From positions 21,624,350 to 21,688,349 of the forward strand of contig CM057234.1 in the NCBI GenBank assembly GCA_029891385.1: 64,000 nt of DNA. Direction: 5' to 3'. The translations under genes were made by a program, and so were the position numbers. Source of the stretch: Erythroxylum novogranatense (lineage: Eukaryota > Streptophyta > Magnoliopsida > Malpighiales > Erythroxylaceae). Under the pieces are notes generated by a model. That model ran no database searches. It saw nothing but the letters and a program-made list of their open reading frames with translations, and was not told the origin of the DNA. Position 1 is the first letter of the stretch. Every line of letters starts with the position of its first letter. Of this stretch, positions 24,428 through 35,235 are shown in pieces.

Positions 24428-24521
24428 CACGGCTACACTGGACCGCTATGCGGGAAAGTGTAATACGTTCTGTTCACGGCTGCACAGGACCGCTATGCAG
24501 GAATGTACAGTACGTTCCGTT
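24428..24521 (+). repeat. Two 47-bp tandem units with a paired stem
   Basis: CACGGCTACACTGGACCGC... (24428) and CACGGCTGCACAGGACCGC... (24475) are tandem copies. In unit 1 TACACT pairs with AGTGTA; in unit 2 TGCACA faces TGTACA, with two compensatory changes and one lost pair. Confidence 0.75.
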
Positions 24522-25844
24522 TTGGACCGACCCAAACCAATTGATTGTGTTATGTGTTTTTGATTTTTGGTTGTGATGCATTCATGTGTTTAATTTGTTC
24601 ATGATTTGTGACAAATTTGAAAAATTGGAGAAATGATTACTTGAAAATTTATGCAGTGAAATTATTTGAAATTAAGTATGAACGATTTGAAAAGTTTTTG
24701 GAAAATAAGCTTTCGATGAAATTTTCCCTACTGTGAGGTTTTGCTAAAATGGCAAGAGTTTTGCTTATGTTTCAATTTATAAACATATTATCCACGAGTT
24801 GTCAAGCTCACCCCCCCCTTCATCCCCATCTCCAGGTTGCGAGCAAGAGATCGGATGAAAGAGAGTCAAGCTATCTGTCCGATTTTCTGTACTTTTGTAA
24901 TTCGTATTTTTGGATTTTGATACTTGGTTTGTAAATGGCTTGAAAAGCCATTAAGGAGTTGTAAGTAATTAATTTATGATGTGTATGGATTAATGAAATT
25001 GTATAAGGACTTGTGTTATGGAATTTGATTGAATCATGATTTTGTATCTTGAATTGAGATATGAGTATATTTTGTATATGGATGAATGTGAATGAGTGGG
25101 TATTGGACATTAGATAATGTGGTTGAATGTGTTCTGAATTCCGGACGGAGAGTCCGATGATTACTGGTTATTGTGTGAGAAATATAGAAGTATGTTTTTA
25201 ACACTTTACAGGTTTGGGTTTGTTAGAATGCAGTCGTTATGCTGCCCAATTTTCGATAAGAAAATTGGTTATATGGAAAAGATAAAATAAGAACATGTTT
25301 TGTGGTTAAAGATGACTATTGAGATCTGTACGATTGATAAGAAGTTTGTATGGGTTGAGATTAGTATAAGGATGGATTTCCTTTTAAAAAGGGGAAATTT
25401 TTTTGTTTTGTTTTGGATGAGATTGAATAAAGATGAAAGAAATATGAAAGGATTGAAAATGAATAAGAAAGAAAAGAAAAGAATTTTTTTTAATACCGGA
25501 TTAGATTAGAAATGTCTAAGGTTTCCAATGTGATAGGTTTCTATGTTTACTCTTCGGATGTCGGAATGTGGTTTTTCAGTTTGATCGAACCGATTGTTTT
25601 CCTTCGCCCTTTTGATCCGCTTTGTTCTTTCGTTTTCGATACTTTGTATTCGCTTTCGGATTTGTTTCGCTTTGATTCGTTTCGTTTGCTTTCGGCCCAT
25701 TTTTGTTTCTTTTTCGTTTGTTTCGCTTTGTGATTCGTTCTGCTACTTTGTGTTTTCGCCTTCGTTTCGGTTTTTGTTTCGTTTTCCATTTTCGTCTTTT
25801 CATTTTTTTCGGTTGGGATCCGATCCCGAGATCGGGTCCCAACA

Positions 25845-26265
25845 TTTATAGCTTGAGTTTTTTATGCAACAAATAGATATATCCATGCCATAAAAAATCA
25901 TCTACAAAGGTGATGAATTATTTTCCTCCGTTAAAGGACAAAGTGTCAAAAGATCTACAAATGTCAGTGTGTATTATTTCAAGAAACTGATTACTTCTCG
26001 TGGCTCTTTTCTTGTTATGTTTGGTTTGCTTGCCCTTAATGCATTCTATACATAAGCTAAGATCAATAAAAACTGGATTTTGTGGAATTTTATTCTTTAC
26101 TAATCCTTCTAACCTTCTTTAGATTTATGACCCAAACATTTATACCACAAGTAAGCAGTATTATTCATTTTCCAAACTACGTTTCATTCCAACATTATGA
26201 TTAACAATAAATAGGAATTCAGAAAAAACATCATCAAGTTTCAATTTATTTAAAGCATCCATAAT
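25845..26265 (-). pseudogene. Copia integrase N-terminal zinc region and first core strand
   Basis: The minus strand reads LSLCIECIKGKQTKHNKKR (the CxxC half of the HHCC zinc finger), then EIIHTDICRSFDTLSFNGGK with the first catalytic aspartate and FITFVDDFLWHGYIYLLHKK. The reading stops at the TSD of the solo LTR and continues at 21154. Stop codons are present upstream. Confidence 0.8.
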
Positions 26266-26879
26266 TTAGAAAAAAACATCGTCAAGTTTCAATTTATTTA
26301 AAACATCCATAAGCATTCGATAACTAATAAAGGAATTATTCTTATACAAATTGAAACAACCATGTCCACCCTTAAAGGTATATCCACTAGCATCAAGTCT
26401 AGAAACATAAATTAAAATTTTAGAAATTGAAGGTATATAAAGAATGTTCATTAGATCTAAGTGAAATCCATTATCTAATGTTAGCTTGTAAGTCCCTATA
26501 CCTTCAACTGGGGCCATCATTCGATTCCCCATAAATAGAAAGTTACTAGTTACGCATATGGTTTTGATTGTAAGGACTCCATGCATAATATTGGAAACAT
26601 GAGTAATGACACCAGAATCAAACCACCAAGTATTAGAAGGAACTTTAGATAAGTTTGATTCAAAGCACATAGAAATATAATGTATACCTTTCTTTTGGAA
26701 CCAAGCCTTACGTTTTAGGCAATCTTTCTGATAATGTCATTCTTTCTTGCAGATGTGGCAATTATCTAACTTTTGTCCCTTCCTTTCACCATCAATAACC
26801 TATAGAGCTTTAGCAGGTCCTTTCTTTATAAAATTCTTGGCCTTTGGTTTGAGTTTCTTCCCAGCTCCTTGACCCACTA
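26266..26879 (-). pseudogene. Copia gag zinc knuckle and protease remnant
   Basis: From 26879 downwards the minus strand gives a Lys-rich gag end (GQGAGKKLKPKAKNFIKKGP), a CCHC knuckle CHICKKE(stop)HYQKDC, then an open 134-codon stretch (26670-26266) with NTWWFDSGVITHVSN, where WWFDSG is the aspartic protease active site. Further on come LNILYIPSISK and LIYVSRLDASGY. The domain would process the polyprotein. Stops inside the knuckle show decay. Gag continues at 27206-27253 beyond the Cassandra-like insertion. Confidence 0.85.
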
Positions 26880-27200
26880 TGTAACATCCCAAATCACCCG
26901 CTTATAAATATTGTCCGCTTTGGGCTTTGGCCCAGCGAAGCCCTCACGGTTTTGCTTTTCCCGAGGCCTTCCCAGGAGGTCATCCATCCAAGTACTACTC
27001 TCATCCAAGCACATTTAACCTTAGAGTTCTGATGGGATCCGGTGCATTAGGCCATGGAAAACACGTCTGTAAGGGAGGCCTAGTCTCCTGTCGGTCTAAT
27101 CAGCCCTAGAATTGGCTCTGATATCATTTGTAACAGTCCAGATCACCTGCGTAAGCTCAAAGTAGACAATATCTGTAAGCGGGTGATCTGGGATATTACA
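26880..27200 (-). mobile_element. Cassandra-like TRIM remnant carrying 5S rRNA sequence
   Basis: A 321-bp element has a perfect TSD CACTA (26875-26879, 27201-27205) and ends TGTAACATCCC...GGGATATTACA that are long inverted repeats of each other (CAAATCACCCGCTTA / TAAGCGGGTGATCTG). It contains a 5S rRNA-like block and TGATATCAGAGCC (27126-27114, minus strand), which resembles a tRNA-Met primer site. On the minus strand the order is a short LTR (72 bp to TGTTACA), primer site, spacer, 5S block, terminal part. A normal Cassandra has 5S in both LTRs, so the first LTR seems to have lost its 5S part. It sits inside the gag of the copia element. Confidence 0.75.
26962..27050 (-). pseudogene. 5S rRNA-derived block within the Cassandra-like element
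   Basis: The minus strand reads CTAATGCACCGGATCCCATC, then AGAACTC, box A-like GGTTAAATGTGCTTGG (27020-27005), intermediate element GAGAGTAGTA (27002-26993), and box C-like GGATGGATGACCTCC (26989-26975) followed by TGGGAAGGCCTCG. This matches the body of plant 5S rRNA; the pol III internal promoter elements are nearly kept, while the 5' and 3' ends of the rRNA are missing. Confidence 0.9.
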
Positions 27201-27253
27201 CACTAGGTTAATAGAATAAACTCCTTCTTCAATCTCGCTTCCTCCTGAATAAG

Positions 27254-27742
27254 TGATCACGGCTCTGTCGATTCGACCTTAAAGTCGATCCTTGGAAACC
27301 GGTCAAAAATAATTATACCAAGGATTGCAGTATAGGATGCAACCTTGGGTCGTCTCTCTTGATCGGAACCTAATGAAATAGACCTAAGCTAGCCTATATG
27401 TCATAAAATGCAAGCAAAATTAGTAAGAAAATGGGGGGGGGGGGGGTTTGATTTTGAGAACACTAATGAACTGAAAAGCATGTAAAAAGTATTTTTGGAT
27501 TTTTGAAAATAGAAAAAGAAAATACTAAAACAAGTGATAAAATCCTCTTGAAAACAAGCTTTGGCTATCACAGTTCAAAACTAAGTGTGAATGGTAAACC
27601 TTAAAGAACTCTCTTTAAGTCCAGGGTCTTGATTAATGGACTCCTATCACTCTCGACTCCATTTCTCAAGACCCCATTAGGTGCTCTTGGGCCCTAAAAC
27701 CTTAAAGGAACCTTTAAGTCCAAGGTTTTAATCAATGAACTC
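27254..27742 (-). repeat. Outer Athila-like LTR, left part, cut by the SIRE insertion
   Basis: TGATCACGGCTCTGTCGATT at 27254 and ATCCTTGGAAACCGGTC, GATTGCAGTATAGGATGC, CTTGGGTCGTCTCTCTTGAT match the start of the LTRs of element B (49852, 58226) but with many differences, so it is a related, older copy. It ends at 27742 where SIRE begins, and should continue to the right of 64000. A run of 15 G is at 27435-27449. Orientation is inferred from element B. Confidence 0.75.
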
Positions 27743-28744
27743 TGTTAAGCCCAAATGACTTTACTTAGATATGATTTTGATGTATAACAAAAGAGCAAAA
27801 TAAAAGAAAAACAAAAGCAGACGAAGTCAGAAAGACGAAGTCAGACATACAGACGAAGTCATACAGACGAAGGAACACAGACGCAGACGCTAAATGAAAC
27901 AGACGCTAAATAAAAAGAAGACGCAGACACTAAACAAAGCAGACGTAGACGCAGATGCGAATAGTAAAGCAGAAGAAGACACGAAATAGTAAAAGCAGAC
28001 ACAAACGAAGTAAAAACAGACGCAGACGTAGAAGCACAAATGATAAAATACAGACGAAGAAAAACAGATGCGAAATTCGAAAAGAAGACGAAGGAGTCAG
28101 TTCGAGTTAGTTACAGAACTCAACTGAATAACCGTTTCTTTAAAGATTCAAGAAAATAGAATCAAGAAGTAGTTGGAGACGAAGGCTATAAATACAAGTC
28201 GAAGTCGAAGATTGCGAAGTTAGCCAAAGTTATAAAAAGTGAGAAAAAGTTAGCGAAAGTTAGCAAAAAAGCATTATGTTCAATTTAGCTGAGAGCTATT
28301 TTATTGTAACAAGTGTGTAAACACTTTTCTGAGAAAAAGTAGTGCAGATAGCCTGCAGAGGCTAAGTATGAAAGAATACTGATTGTAGAGACCTGAAGAG
28401 GCTTGCAAAGAATACTTGTAACATTGAAAGAGATAGTGAAAATCTCAGAAAGAACTCTGAGGACTGGACGTAGCCCACGGTTTGGGGTGAACTAGGATAA
28501 ATTGCTGTGTCGATTACTCTCACTCTATCTTTATTTTAGATTCAAGTTTTATCAGTACTTAATCAGTAAACAAAGTTTTCAAAGTTTTGATTAATTAGAA
28601 TTTATCTGAAGTTTTGTAAAGAATTTTATTTCTAACAAACAGTTTTGAAAGATTTTTCAAAAAGGGGAATACACAATTCAACCCCCCCTTCTCGTGCATT
28701 CTATATCGTTTTATAAGTATTGTATTAACGTGTGATTCACTTCA
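27743..28744 (+). repeat. 5' LTR of the SIRE element
   Basis: This 1002-bp LTR runs from TGTTAAGCCCAAATG to GATTCACTTCA, defined by the matching 3' LTR start at 63797 and by the primer site three bases after its end. Between about 27812 and 28100 it is filled with AGACGAAG and ACGCAGACGC words (GACGAA/GACGCA repeats). The segment CAACCCCCCCTTCTCGTGCATTC lies near the 3' end. Confidence 0.85.
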
Positions 28745-28746
28745 AT

Positions 28747-28758
28747 TGGTATCAGAGC
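28747..28758 (+). other. Primer-binding site of SIRE (tRNA-iMet)
   Basis: TGGTATCAGAGC is the standard 12-base match to the 3' end of initiator tRNA-Met, placed three bases after the LTR. Confidence 0.95.
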
Positions 28759-28801
28759 CTGGTATCCATGGATCACTTTAGCAAAGTGTGGATCAAAGAT
28801 A

Positions 28802-29565
28802 ATGGCAGAATCACATGTATACATCGCAGAAGGAGCCTCAGTCACTAGACCTCCAGCATTCAACGGAGAAGATTATCATTACTAGAAAGATAGGATGCGA
28901 CTATTCATAGAATCTACTCATGTCGACCTTTGGGACGTAATAGAGAATGGACCTTATACACCAGTAGACGAAGATGGCAATTCCATTCCACGAGTCAGAT
29001 AGACGGCTGACCAAAAGGTGAGAATACAACTGAATTCAAAGGCGAAGTTCTTCTTGACGTGTGCCCTAAGCAGGAGCGAGTATGACAAAGTCCACGGATG
29101 CGATACCGCGAAGGAGATGTGGGACACATTGTCCATCGCTCACGAAGGCACAAGCTAAGTTAAAGAATCCAAGATAAGTATTCTTGTGCACCAGTATGAA
29201 CTTTTCAGGATGAAAGATGAAGAATCTATTGATCAGATGTTTGGAAGATTTCAAACAATTGTCAATAGATTGAAAGCTCTTGGAAGAACATACAACAATC
29301 AAGACCATGTTCGAAAGATTTTAAGAAGTCTTCCAAAGAGGTGGAGACCTAAAGTTATTGCGGTGCAAGAAGCCAAAGATTTGAGCGTGCTAAAACTTGA
29401 CGAGTTGCTTGGATCCTTGAAAATTCATGAAGTTGAACTCAATGCTGAAGACAAGCCCAAATGGGACAAGTCGATAGCGCTGAAGGCCGGACATAAGAAT
29501 CACAAGACTCAAAGATGGAGGAAATCATCAAAAGTGTTAAAGATTGAAGAATCAAAGGATGACGA
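28802..29565 (+). pseudogene. SIRE gag, N-terminal part (UBN2-type), with stops
   Basis: The start is ATG at 28802 (MAESHVYIAEG). The reading PPAFNGEDYHY is followed by a TAG where the family has Trp, then RMRLFIESTHVDLWDVIENG, a second TAG, and KAKFFLTCALSRSEYDKVHG / AKEMWDTLSIAHEGTS with a TAA, then an open 130-codon stretch (29186-29578) with ESIDQMFGRFQTIVNRLKAL, ILRSLPKRWRPKVIAVQEAK and LKIHEVEL. This is the copia gag capsid domain (UBN2). The frame is cut at 29565 by element A and resumes at 46788 after the TSD CTCCA. Confidence 0.9.
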
Positions 29566-29570
29566 CTCCA

Positions 29571-32062
29571 TGAAATAAGCCTTTTTTCGTCCGATTGTCG
29601 TCTTGGGGTTACTTCAAAAATTTAACCAAGGATTGCGTATAGCGCAACCTCGGGTCGTTCTCTTAAGGAACCAAAAGTGAAATTAATTTCCTAAGTAACT
29701 AAATGCAATGCAAACTAAATTATCAAATGGGGTTGATTTTAACAATTACCGCTAAAAATTGCAACGAATGAAAATAAACGCAAAGGATTTGTTTTTGGTA
29801 TTTTTAAAATTTAAATGAGAGATATGAAATGACAATGCATGAATTAAATAAGAAAACAAACACAAGGAATTAATAATGATAAACGCAATCCTTCAGTTCA
29901 ATAGCGCAGACAATCATCACTCAAAAAGATATGGGAGTTAAAAACAACTAAACCAAAAATTAAAATCGAGCTTTTAATCTAACAACCGAGCCACCTCGAA
30001 TTATTACAAAAATATTTTCCAAAAATCCCAATTTATTAACTGCCACCAGTCTAGTAAAATAGAACTAAGGGTACTAACGCCAATGCTCGACTTTTACGCA
30101 ATAATTAAGAAAATAGAATTAATGACAGCAACAGATAAAATGATCCAATAATTCAAGCCACCTTGAATCATCGCCAATTTTGCTAAAATCTCAATACAAA
30201 GTTTTGACCCAAAACAAAGTATTGAAATTAAATCCAAAATCAACACAATATCAATTGCCAAACATTAATCCAGTCGTAAAACGCAACTCCAAATAATTAA
30301 ATAGTAAGATCTATGAATTACTAAATAATTAAATGGACAGAAAATAAATGTAGTTAAACTCCCCTATAAAAACGCCAAGCTCCTGCCTTTGCCATTGAAC
30401 CGAAGGATTAAGATAAATTAGCTGAGAAAATTCATTGAAGTTGCCGACGTTGAGCTCCGACGATCAGCTATGGAATGTGTGAGAATAATGTTTTGTCTTT
30501 TGGTTTTCTCTTCTACGTCCTCTGACTTGCGCCTCTCACGTTGTCAATTTTTTTCCTTGTGTTTTTGCTGTTCCTTCACGCACCTGTGCCAAAACTCATG
30601 TCCCTCTCTTCTCAACAGCACTCATGCCAACAGCTCCTTCAAAACCACAGCACCAACGTTTAGATATGCTTCTTTGCACAGCTAGCTCCAACGTTAATTC
30701 CCAGCTGCTTTGCACTCCATGAACAACGCCACTCTCCTTTGTGCACACTCATGTCACTCACTTCAAGCCAGCTTTCTTTTTTTTTGTTAATTTTCCAAGC
30801 TACTCACAACCATAGAGCCAGCCCCCTCCTGCTGCTTTTCACGTTGAAAACCACACACACATTCCACTTCACAAACAAGTTATTTTTCCCCTCTGCACTC
30901 AACGTTGTCCTCTCTTAAAAACCATACACTCACAACTTCCTTCACTGACAGCAAGTCACTCACTTAACACCACCTGCGCTACCTTCAATTTTTCCAGCAC
31001 ACTCCAAGCTTCTCACTTGCACAACCTCTTGCCTATCTTCATAAACTCAACTACACTTCACGTTATTCCTTCAGCCTCCAATGCCCAGCAGCTACTCCAC
31101 TCAACACATAGACACCAAGCTAACAACACACTCACTTAACACCACCTGCGCTACCTTCTATTTTTCCAGCACACTCCACACGGTTTTATTCTTTCACACA
31201 TTAAACACCCACACACAGCACACTCACGCAGCACACACCTGATGTATATCAACACACACCTGTCACCCTCCTTTTTAACGCCAGTTGCTCCCTTTATTTT
31301 CCTTATTATTTTACTTCTTCACATACCAACACCAGCTACTTCCCATGTTCTATGCAGCCCACTCCATAACAAAGACAAACCGACAAGCCAACACTTAACC
31401 CATCTCTTTAGACAACGCCCATTTCCACCATTTTGGCTTGTGATAAAATTTTCAGACCACTCATTATCCTCCTTCACTCTTCTCTTCGTGTCCTCTTCAT
31501 GGTGGGGTTTCTATGATTAAACTAAAAGCACTCCCTCCTTTGCCAACTCATGTTATTCTCTTTATTATTTTCTTTTTCCAAAGACATTCATACATGGTCC
31601 CCAAGCACCACCGCCACTAAAACGTTAACTCATTCATATGCCCATGCCTCCACTTGCTTCATTTTCTACTTTTTCCTCCAAGACCATACCAAACCAGCCA
31701 CTCCACTCTTGGTCCACGCAACATACCTTCAGCCCTCTCTTCAACTAGCTCTTTACATTTTCTCAACACCAGGCATTGTCGTTTTTGCCAAGTGTACCTC
31801 CTTTAATGCTTCTTTTCTTTTCTTTTTATTTTAATTTCTTCAAATATCCTACAACAAAAATTAAAAAATAATGTAGCATCAATTGTCCAAAAATTAAATT
31901 GTCACAGTTAAATAAAAAATGACAATTTTTCCCCTATAAACAAAAATTAAATTTAAGGCACAATAATGTAAATAATAATCAAATAAAGCTATAAAAACTA
32001 ATTTTAGTGACAAAAACTCATCCAATTGATATGAAAATATATATGAATAAATGAGTTTGTCA
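29571..32062 (-). repeat. 3' LTR of element A
   Basis: On the plus strand it runs from TGAAATAAGCC to GAGTTTGTCA (2492 bp). It matches 44296-46787 with scattered substitutions. Two ~55-bp blocks containing CACTTAACACCACCTGCGCT occur inside it near 30963 and 31133. Short Ser/Thr/Pro-rich ORFs inside both LTRs are not thought to be genes. Confidence 0.95.
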
Positions 32063-32077
32063 ACTCCCCCACACTTA
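32063..32077 (-). other. Polypurine tract of element A
   Basis: The minus strand reads TAAGTGTGGGGGAGT directly before the 3' LTR. It would prime plus-strand synthesis. Confidence 0.9.
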
Positions 32078-33615
32078 GCTTTTTGTACTCCTGGGCAAAT
32101 TATCAATAAAGAAACCTAAAATTAAACTCAATACAAGCAAACATAAAAACGACAAGGAAAGAATATGCAATTAACTCAAACAACCTCTATCCTTAATCAA
32201 CCAACATCTATCGAATGCTTCGGTGCAAAGAAACTAACACAAGAGACATAGCAAGATAAAAGAAAAAGAAACATAAGAGATCTCTCATAAGGTATAAGTG
32301 TTTCGCTCATCTCTAAAATAGGAAACTTTCACTCAATCTACTCAGATTAGCACCTACCATAAGCTTGTAAAGATTCTACTATCTCCACCACTAACATACC
32401 ATAGATTCATGATCAAGGGGACTTTGTAAGGTTGTAATGTTGATGAAAGGCTAATGAATGGATGAAATGAAAAAAAAATGACAAATGTATTGCGTGAGTA
32501 TTAAGCATAACTCAAAACGAGTTAAAGCGCAACCATCAATTGAACACCAATGTGCAATTATCATCTATCAAGACCCAATCTTTAATCTTCAATCCACCAA
32601 AGGATGCCTTATTTCAAACTTGATTCTTTTTGGCCAAATTATTTTCTTTTTTTTTCTTTTAGGCTTTTCTCTTTGTTTTTTTCTTCTTTTTTTTTTTGCA
32701 AATTTGGCATACCTGAACCCAAGAAGATAAAAATCACAACAGAAATTATGCACATTTAATCATGAAGAGCATAACGTAACTAATGCAAACACTTGTGTCA
32801 AAAACAACGGAATGAATAAAAGTGAAGGCTCAAAGGGGGTAAGCAACGGTTAATTGAAATGGCTTGTGTTTGGACAAAAGGGTTTAGAAAAAAAATGCCC
32901 CTATCATACCCACAAATCTAGGTATTAATGCAGCTTTGAAAAAGAATCTATACAAGTTCTAGAGGTTAACCAAGCTAGGTAGAAATCACACAAGATGAGA
33001 AAGAAAAATAAGGCTCAAAACTCCTTCCAACAAGGTTTATTCTAAGATATTTCCTTCCTCAAATCAAGTTATACCACAAGGTTAGTAACACTGCACCGAA
33101 GGCACTCCACTATGCTAATCAACTAAGAATAAAAATTACTCAAATCAAAAACGTATTCAAACCTTGACATGTCAATGTTCACATGCATAAGTAACAAGGA
33201 TTTGAAAACAAAACCCAAGGATTGTAAAAGTCAAGTGCGAAGTGGGAATAAACGCAGCAAACCGTTCACAAGAGAAAGAAGAGACAAAAAATCAAACAAA
33301 CAGTGCAAAATGATAAGGCAATAAAATGGCAATCCAAGCAGTGGCAATGGCAATCCAAGCAGTGGCAAACAATTCAACCAAATCAATCTCTCCCCCACAC
33401 TAAAAACATCACATTGGCCTCAATGTAAGAAAAATAACGATAGACGAAATGTCAAAAGCAACAAACAATAACTAAAGGAACGAAACAACTAATACTACTT
33501 CCTACTAAAAAGGTTCCCTTCCCCCACACTTATTCCACATTATCTCAGTAGAAAAATATCACCAGTAATATAACAGAGAATAAAATAATAAAGGTGGAAG
33601 GAAACAACCGTGGGA
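32078..33615 (-). other. Long non-coding region of element A with a second PPT-like motif
   Basis: This 1.5 kb between the end of integrase and the PPT has no coding signal. It holds an extra purine motif AGTGTGGGGGAG (33401-33390, minus strand) preceded by CATTGAGGCCAATGTG, and a further AAGTGTGGGGGAAGG near 33528-33514. Stretches match the corresponding region of element B (51356-52699), for example around the paired GCTTTTTGTACTCCTGG / ACCTTTGTACTCTGG words. Confidence 0.7.
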
Positions 33616-35235
33616 TTAAGGGGGTCTTTGATCCTCATGGTAGTGCTTAAGCAGATGACCATTAACTTGTGAAACATGACCAGTAGCTTCATCCACTAGC
33701 TCTACTGTTCCAAATGAATGTACCTTGGTAACTTTGAAAGGGCCCTCCCATTTGGTGACGAACTTTCCGGGCATCAATTTTAGCCGAACCTTGAACTTTA
33801 AAACCTTGTCACCTTCATGAAATTCTTTCCTCAGAATCTGTTTGTCATGAATCATTTTCAGCTTATCCTTGTAGATTCTGGCATTATCATAAGACTCAAG
33901 TCTCATCTCTTCAAGTTCTTGGAGTTGCATTGTCCGGTTTTCAAGTGAAGATTCAAGGTCTGCATTACATGCCTTGATCGCCCAATAAGATTTGTTCTCG
34001 ATCTCCATAGGTAGATGGCAAGACTTTCCATAAAGCAATCGAAAAGGGGACATGCCTATAGGGGTCTTGTAGGCAGTCCTGTAAGCCCATAGTGCCTCCT
34101 TGAGCCTTTCACTCTAATCTTTTCGGGATGGCTTCACAATTTTTTCTAGTATACGCTTCACTTCCCGATTGGAGACTTCAGCCAATCCATTTGTCTGAGG
34201 GTGGTAAGGAGTAGCCATCTTGTGATTAACTCCATACTTAGCAAGTAAAGACTTGATAGTCCTATTGTAGAAATGTGTTCCTTGGTCACTGATGATTGCT
34301 CTCGGAATGCCGTACCTGCAAAAAATATGAGCACGTAAAAACTTAGCAACAATAGACGCATCATCTTTCCTAGTTGGCACTGCCTCTACCCACCTGGATA
34401 CATAATCTACTGCAAGTAATATATATGAAAACCCAAATGACGGAGGAAAGGGACCCATAAAATCCATGCCCCAGACATAAAAAATTTCACAAAAATGCAT
34501 AGGTCTTAAAGGCATTTCATGCTTTTTACCCAAGCTCCCAAACCTCTGACACTTATCACAAGACTTGCAAAAAGTATAAGCATCTTTAAACAAAGTAGGC
34601 CAGTAAAATCCACACTCTAAAACCTTCCTAGCAATCCTATTAGCACTAAAATGCCCCCCACAAGATAAAGAATGTGCAAAGGTAAGGATAGAGTGGATCT
34701 CATTGTTAAGAACACATCGTCGGATTATCTGATCGTTGCATTGCTTCCAAAGAATTGGAGCATCCCAGGTATAGTATCTTGCCTCCCTCTTCAGCTTATC
34801 AACCTGAAATTTAGACATAAAAGGAGGCAAAAAATCAGCGACAATGTAATTAACAATATTAGAGTACTAAGGCTCCTGTACCACCAAAGCAAAAAGTTCA
34901 GAATCAGGAAAAGAATCAACAGTAAGATCAGAAGAGTCAACTCCCTTGGTGCCTTCAGGTAACCGACTAAGGTGGTCAGCAACATGATTTTCTGCTCCAA
35001 CTCTGTCCCTAATTTCAATATCAAACTCCTGTAGCATCAATGCCCTCTCAGCAGTCTCGGTTTAGATTGGGACTTCTTGGACAAGTACCGCACTGCTGTA
35101 TGATCTGTAAAAACAACCACTCGAGAGTTTATCAGATATTATCTAAACTTATCCAAAGCAAAGATTATAGCAAAAAGTTCTTTCTCGGTAGTGGTATAGT
35201 TCACTTGAGCGGAGTCAAGTGTCTTAGAGGCATAA
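33616..35235 (-). pseudogene. Athila-like RNase H C-terminal part and integrase of element A
   Basis: From 35235 down the minus strand reads ASKTLDSAQVNYTTTEKEL (RNase H), with a stop and a shift near 35140 and 35045, then EFDIEIRDRVGAENHVADHL. Integrase (34830-34114) has the HHCC zinc finger HSLSCGGHF...CKSCDKCQR and the DDE core: VWGMDFMGPFPP (D), AIISDQGTHF (D), HPQTNGLAEVSNREVKRIL (E). After one stop at 34111 it continues (34053-33616) with KSCHLPMEIENKSYWAIKAC, NARIYKDKLK and the C-terminal FVTKWEGPFKVTKVHSFGTVEL, ending DQRPP-stop. Integrase inserts the cDNA. The catalytic residues are all present; the frame is nearly intact. Confidence 0.9.

Larger units (their letters stand above)
21160..25844 (+). 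mobile_element. 4.7-kb solo LTR of a Tekay-like gypsy element
   Basis: A perfect 5-bp TSD (TTTAT at 21155-21159 and 25845-25849) brackets a sequence ending ATCGGGTCCCAACA, the same end as the tandem array LTRs. Its left end is mutated (TTTTTGGACC instead of TGTTGGGACC). No primer site, polypurine tract or coding region is inside, and the copia integrase reading resumes exactly at the TSDs, so this is a solo LTR left by LTR-LTR recombination. Layout parallels the 1.97-kb LTRs: ACATGGGGCTACAA words near 22730, GGGCAAATTTGGAAG near 23207, hairpin at 24796-24809 before a CCCCCCTTCATCC...CAG tract, and TTTGATCCG-like words near the end. At 4.7 kb it is exceptionally long. Confidence 0.85.
17933..27253 (-). 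mobile_element. Ty1/copia element (oldest layer of the nest), 3' part
   Basis: On the minus strand, from high to low coordinates, come gag end and zinc knuckle, protease, integrase, RT, RNase H, polypurine tract and 3' LTR: the copia order with integrase before RT. It is interrupted by a 4.7-kb solo LTR (21160-25844), a Cassandra-like element (26880-27200) and, at 27254, the Athila-like LTR that contains everything further right. Its 5' LTR, primer site and gag start should lie beyond 64000. Many stops and frameshifts make it the most decayed retroelement here. Confidence 0.85.

Noticed and set aside
25512..25851. Overlapping 60-89-codon ORFs on both strands at the end of the 4.7-kb LTR
   Set aside because: This TTCG/TTTCG-rich tract is open in several frames at once, a composition effect inside a non-coding LTR.
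26962..27050. A genuine 5S rRNA gene
   Set aside because: Both ends of the rRNA are missing and it is enclosed by TRIM ends with a 5-bp TSD.
27435..27449. Run of 15 G
   Set aside because: Homopolymer in an LTR remnant; probably slippage or a sequencing artefact, with no partner G-runs for a quadruplex.
30470..31834. Several Ser/Thr/Pro-rich plus-strand ORFs in the LTR of element A
   Set aside because: They lie antisense to the element inside the LTR, recur in the other LTR with different ends, and have no recognisable domain.
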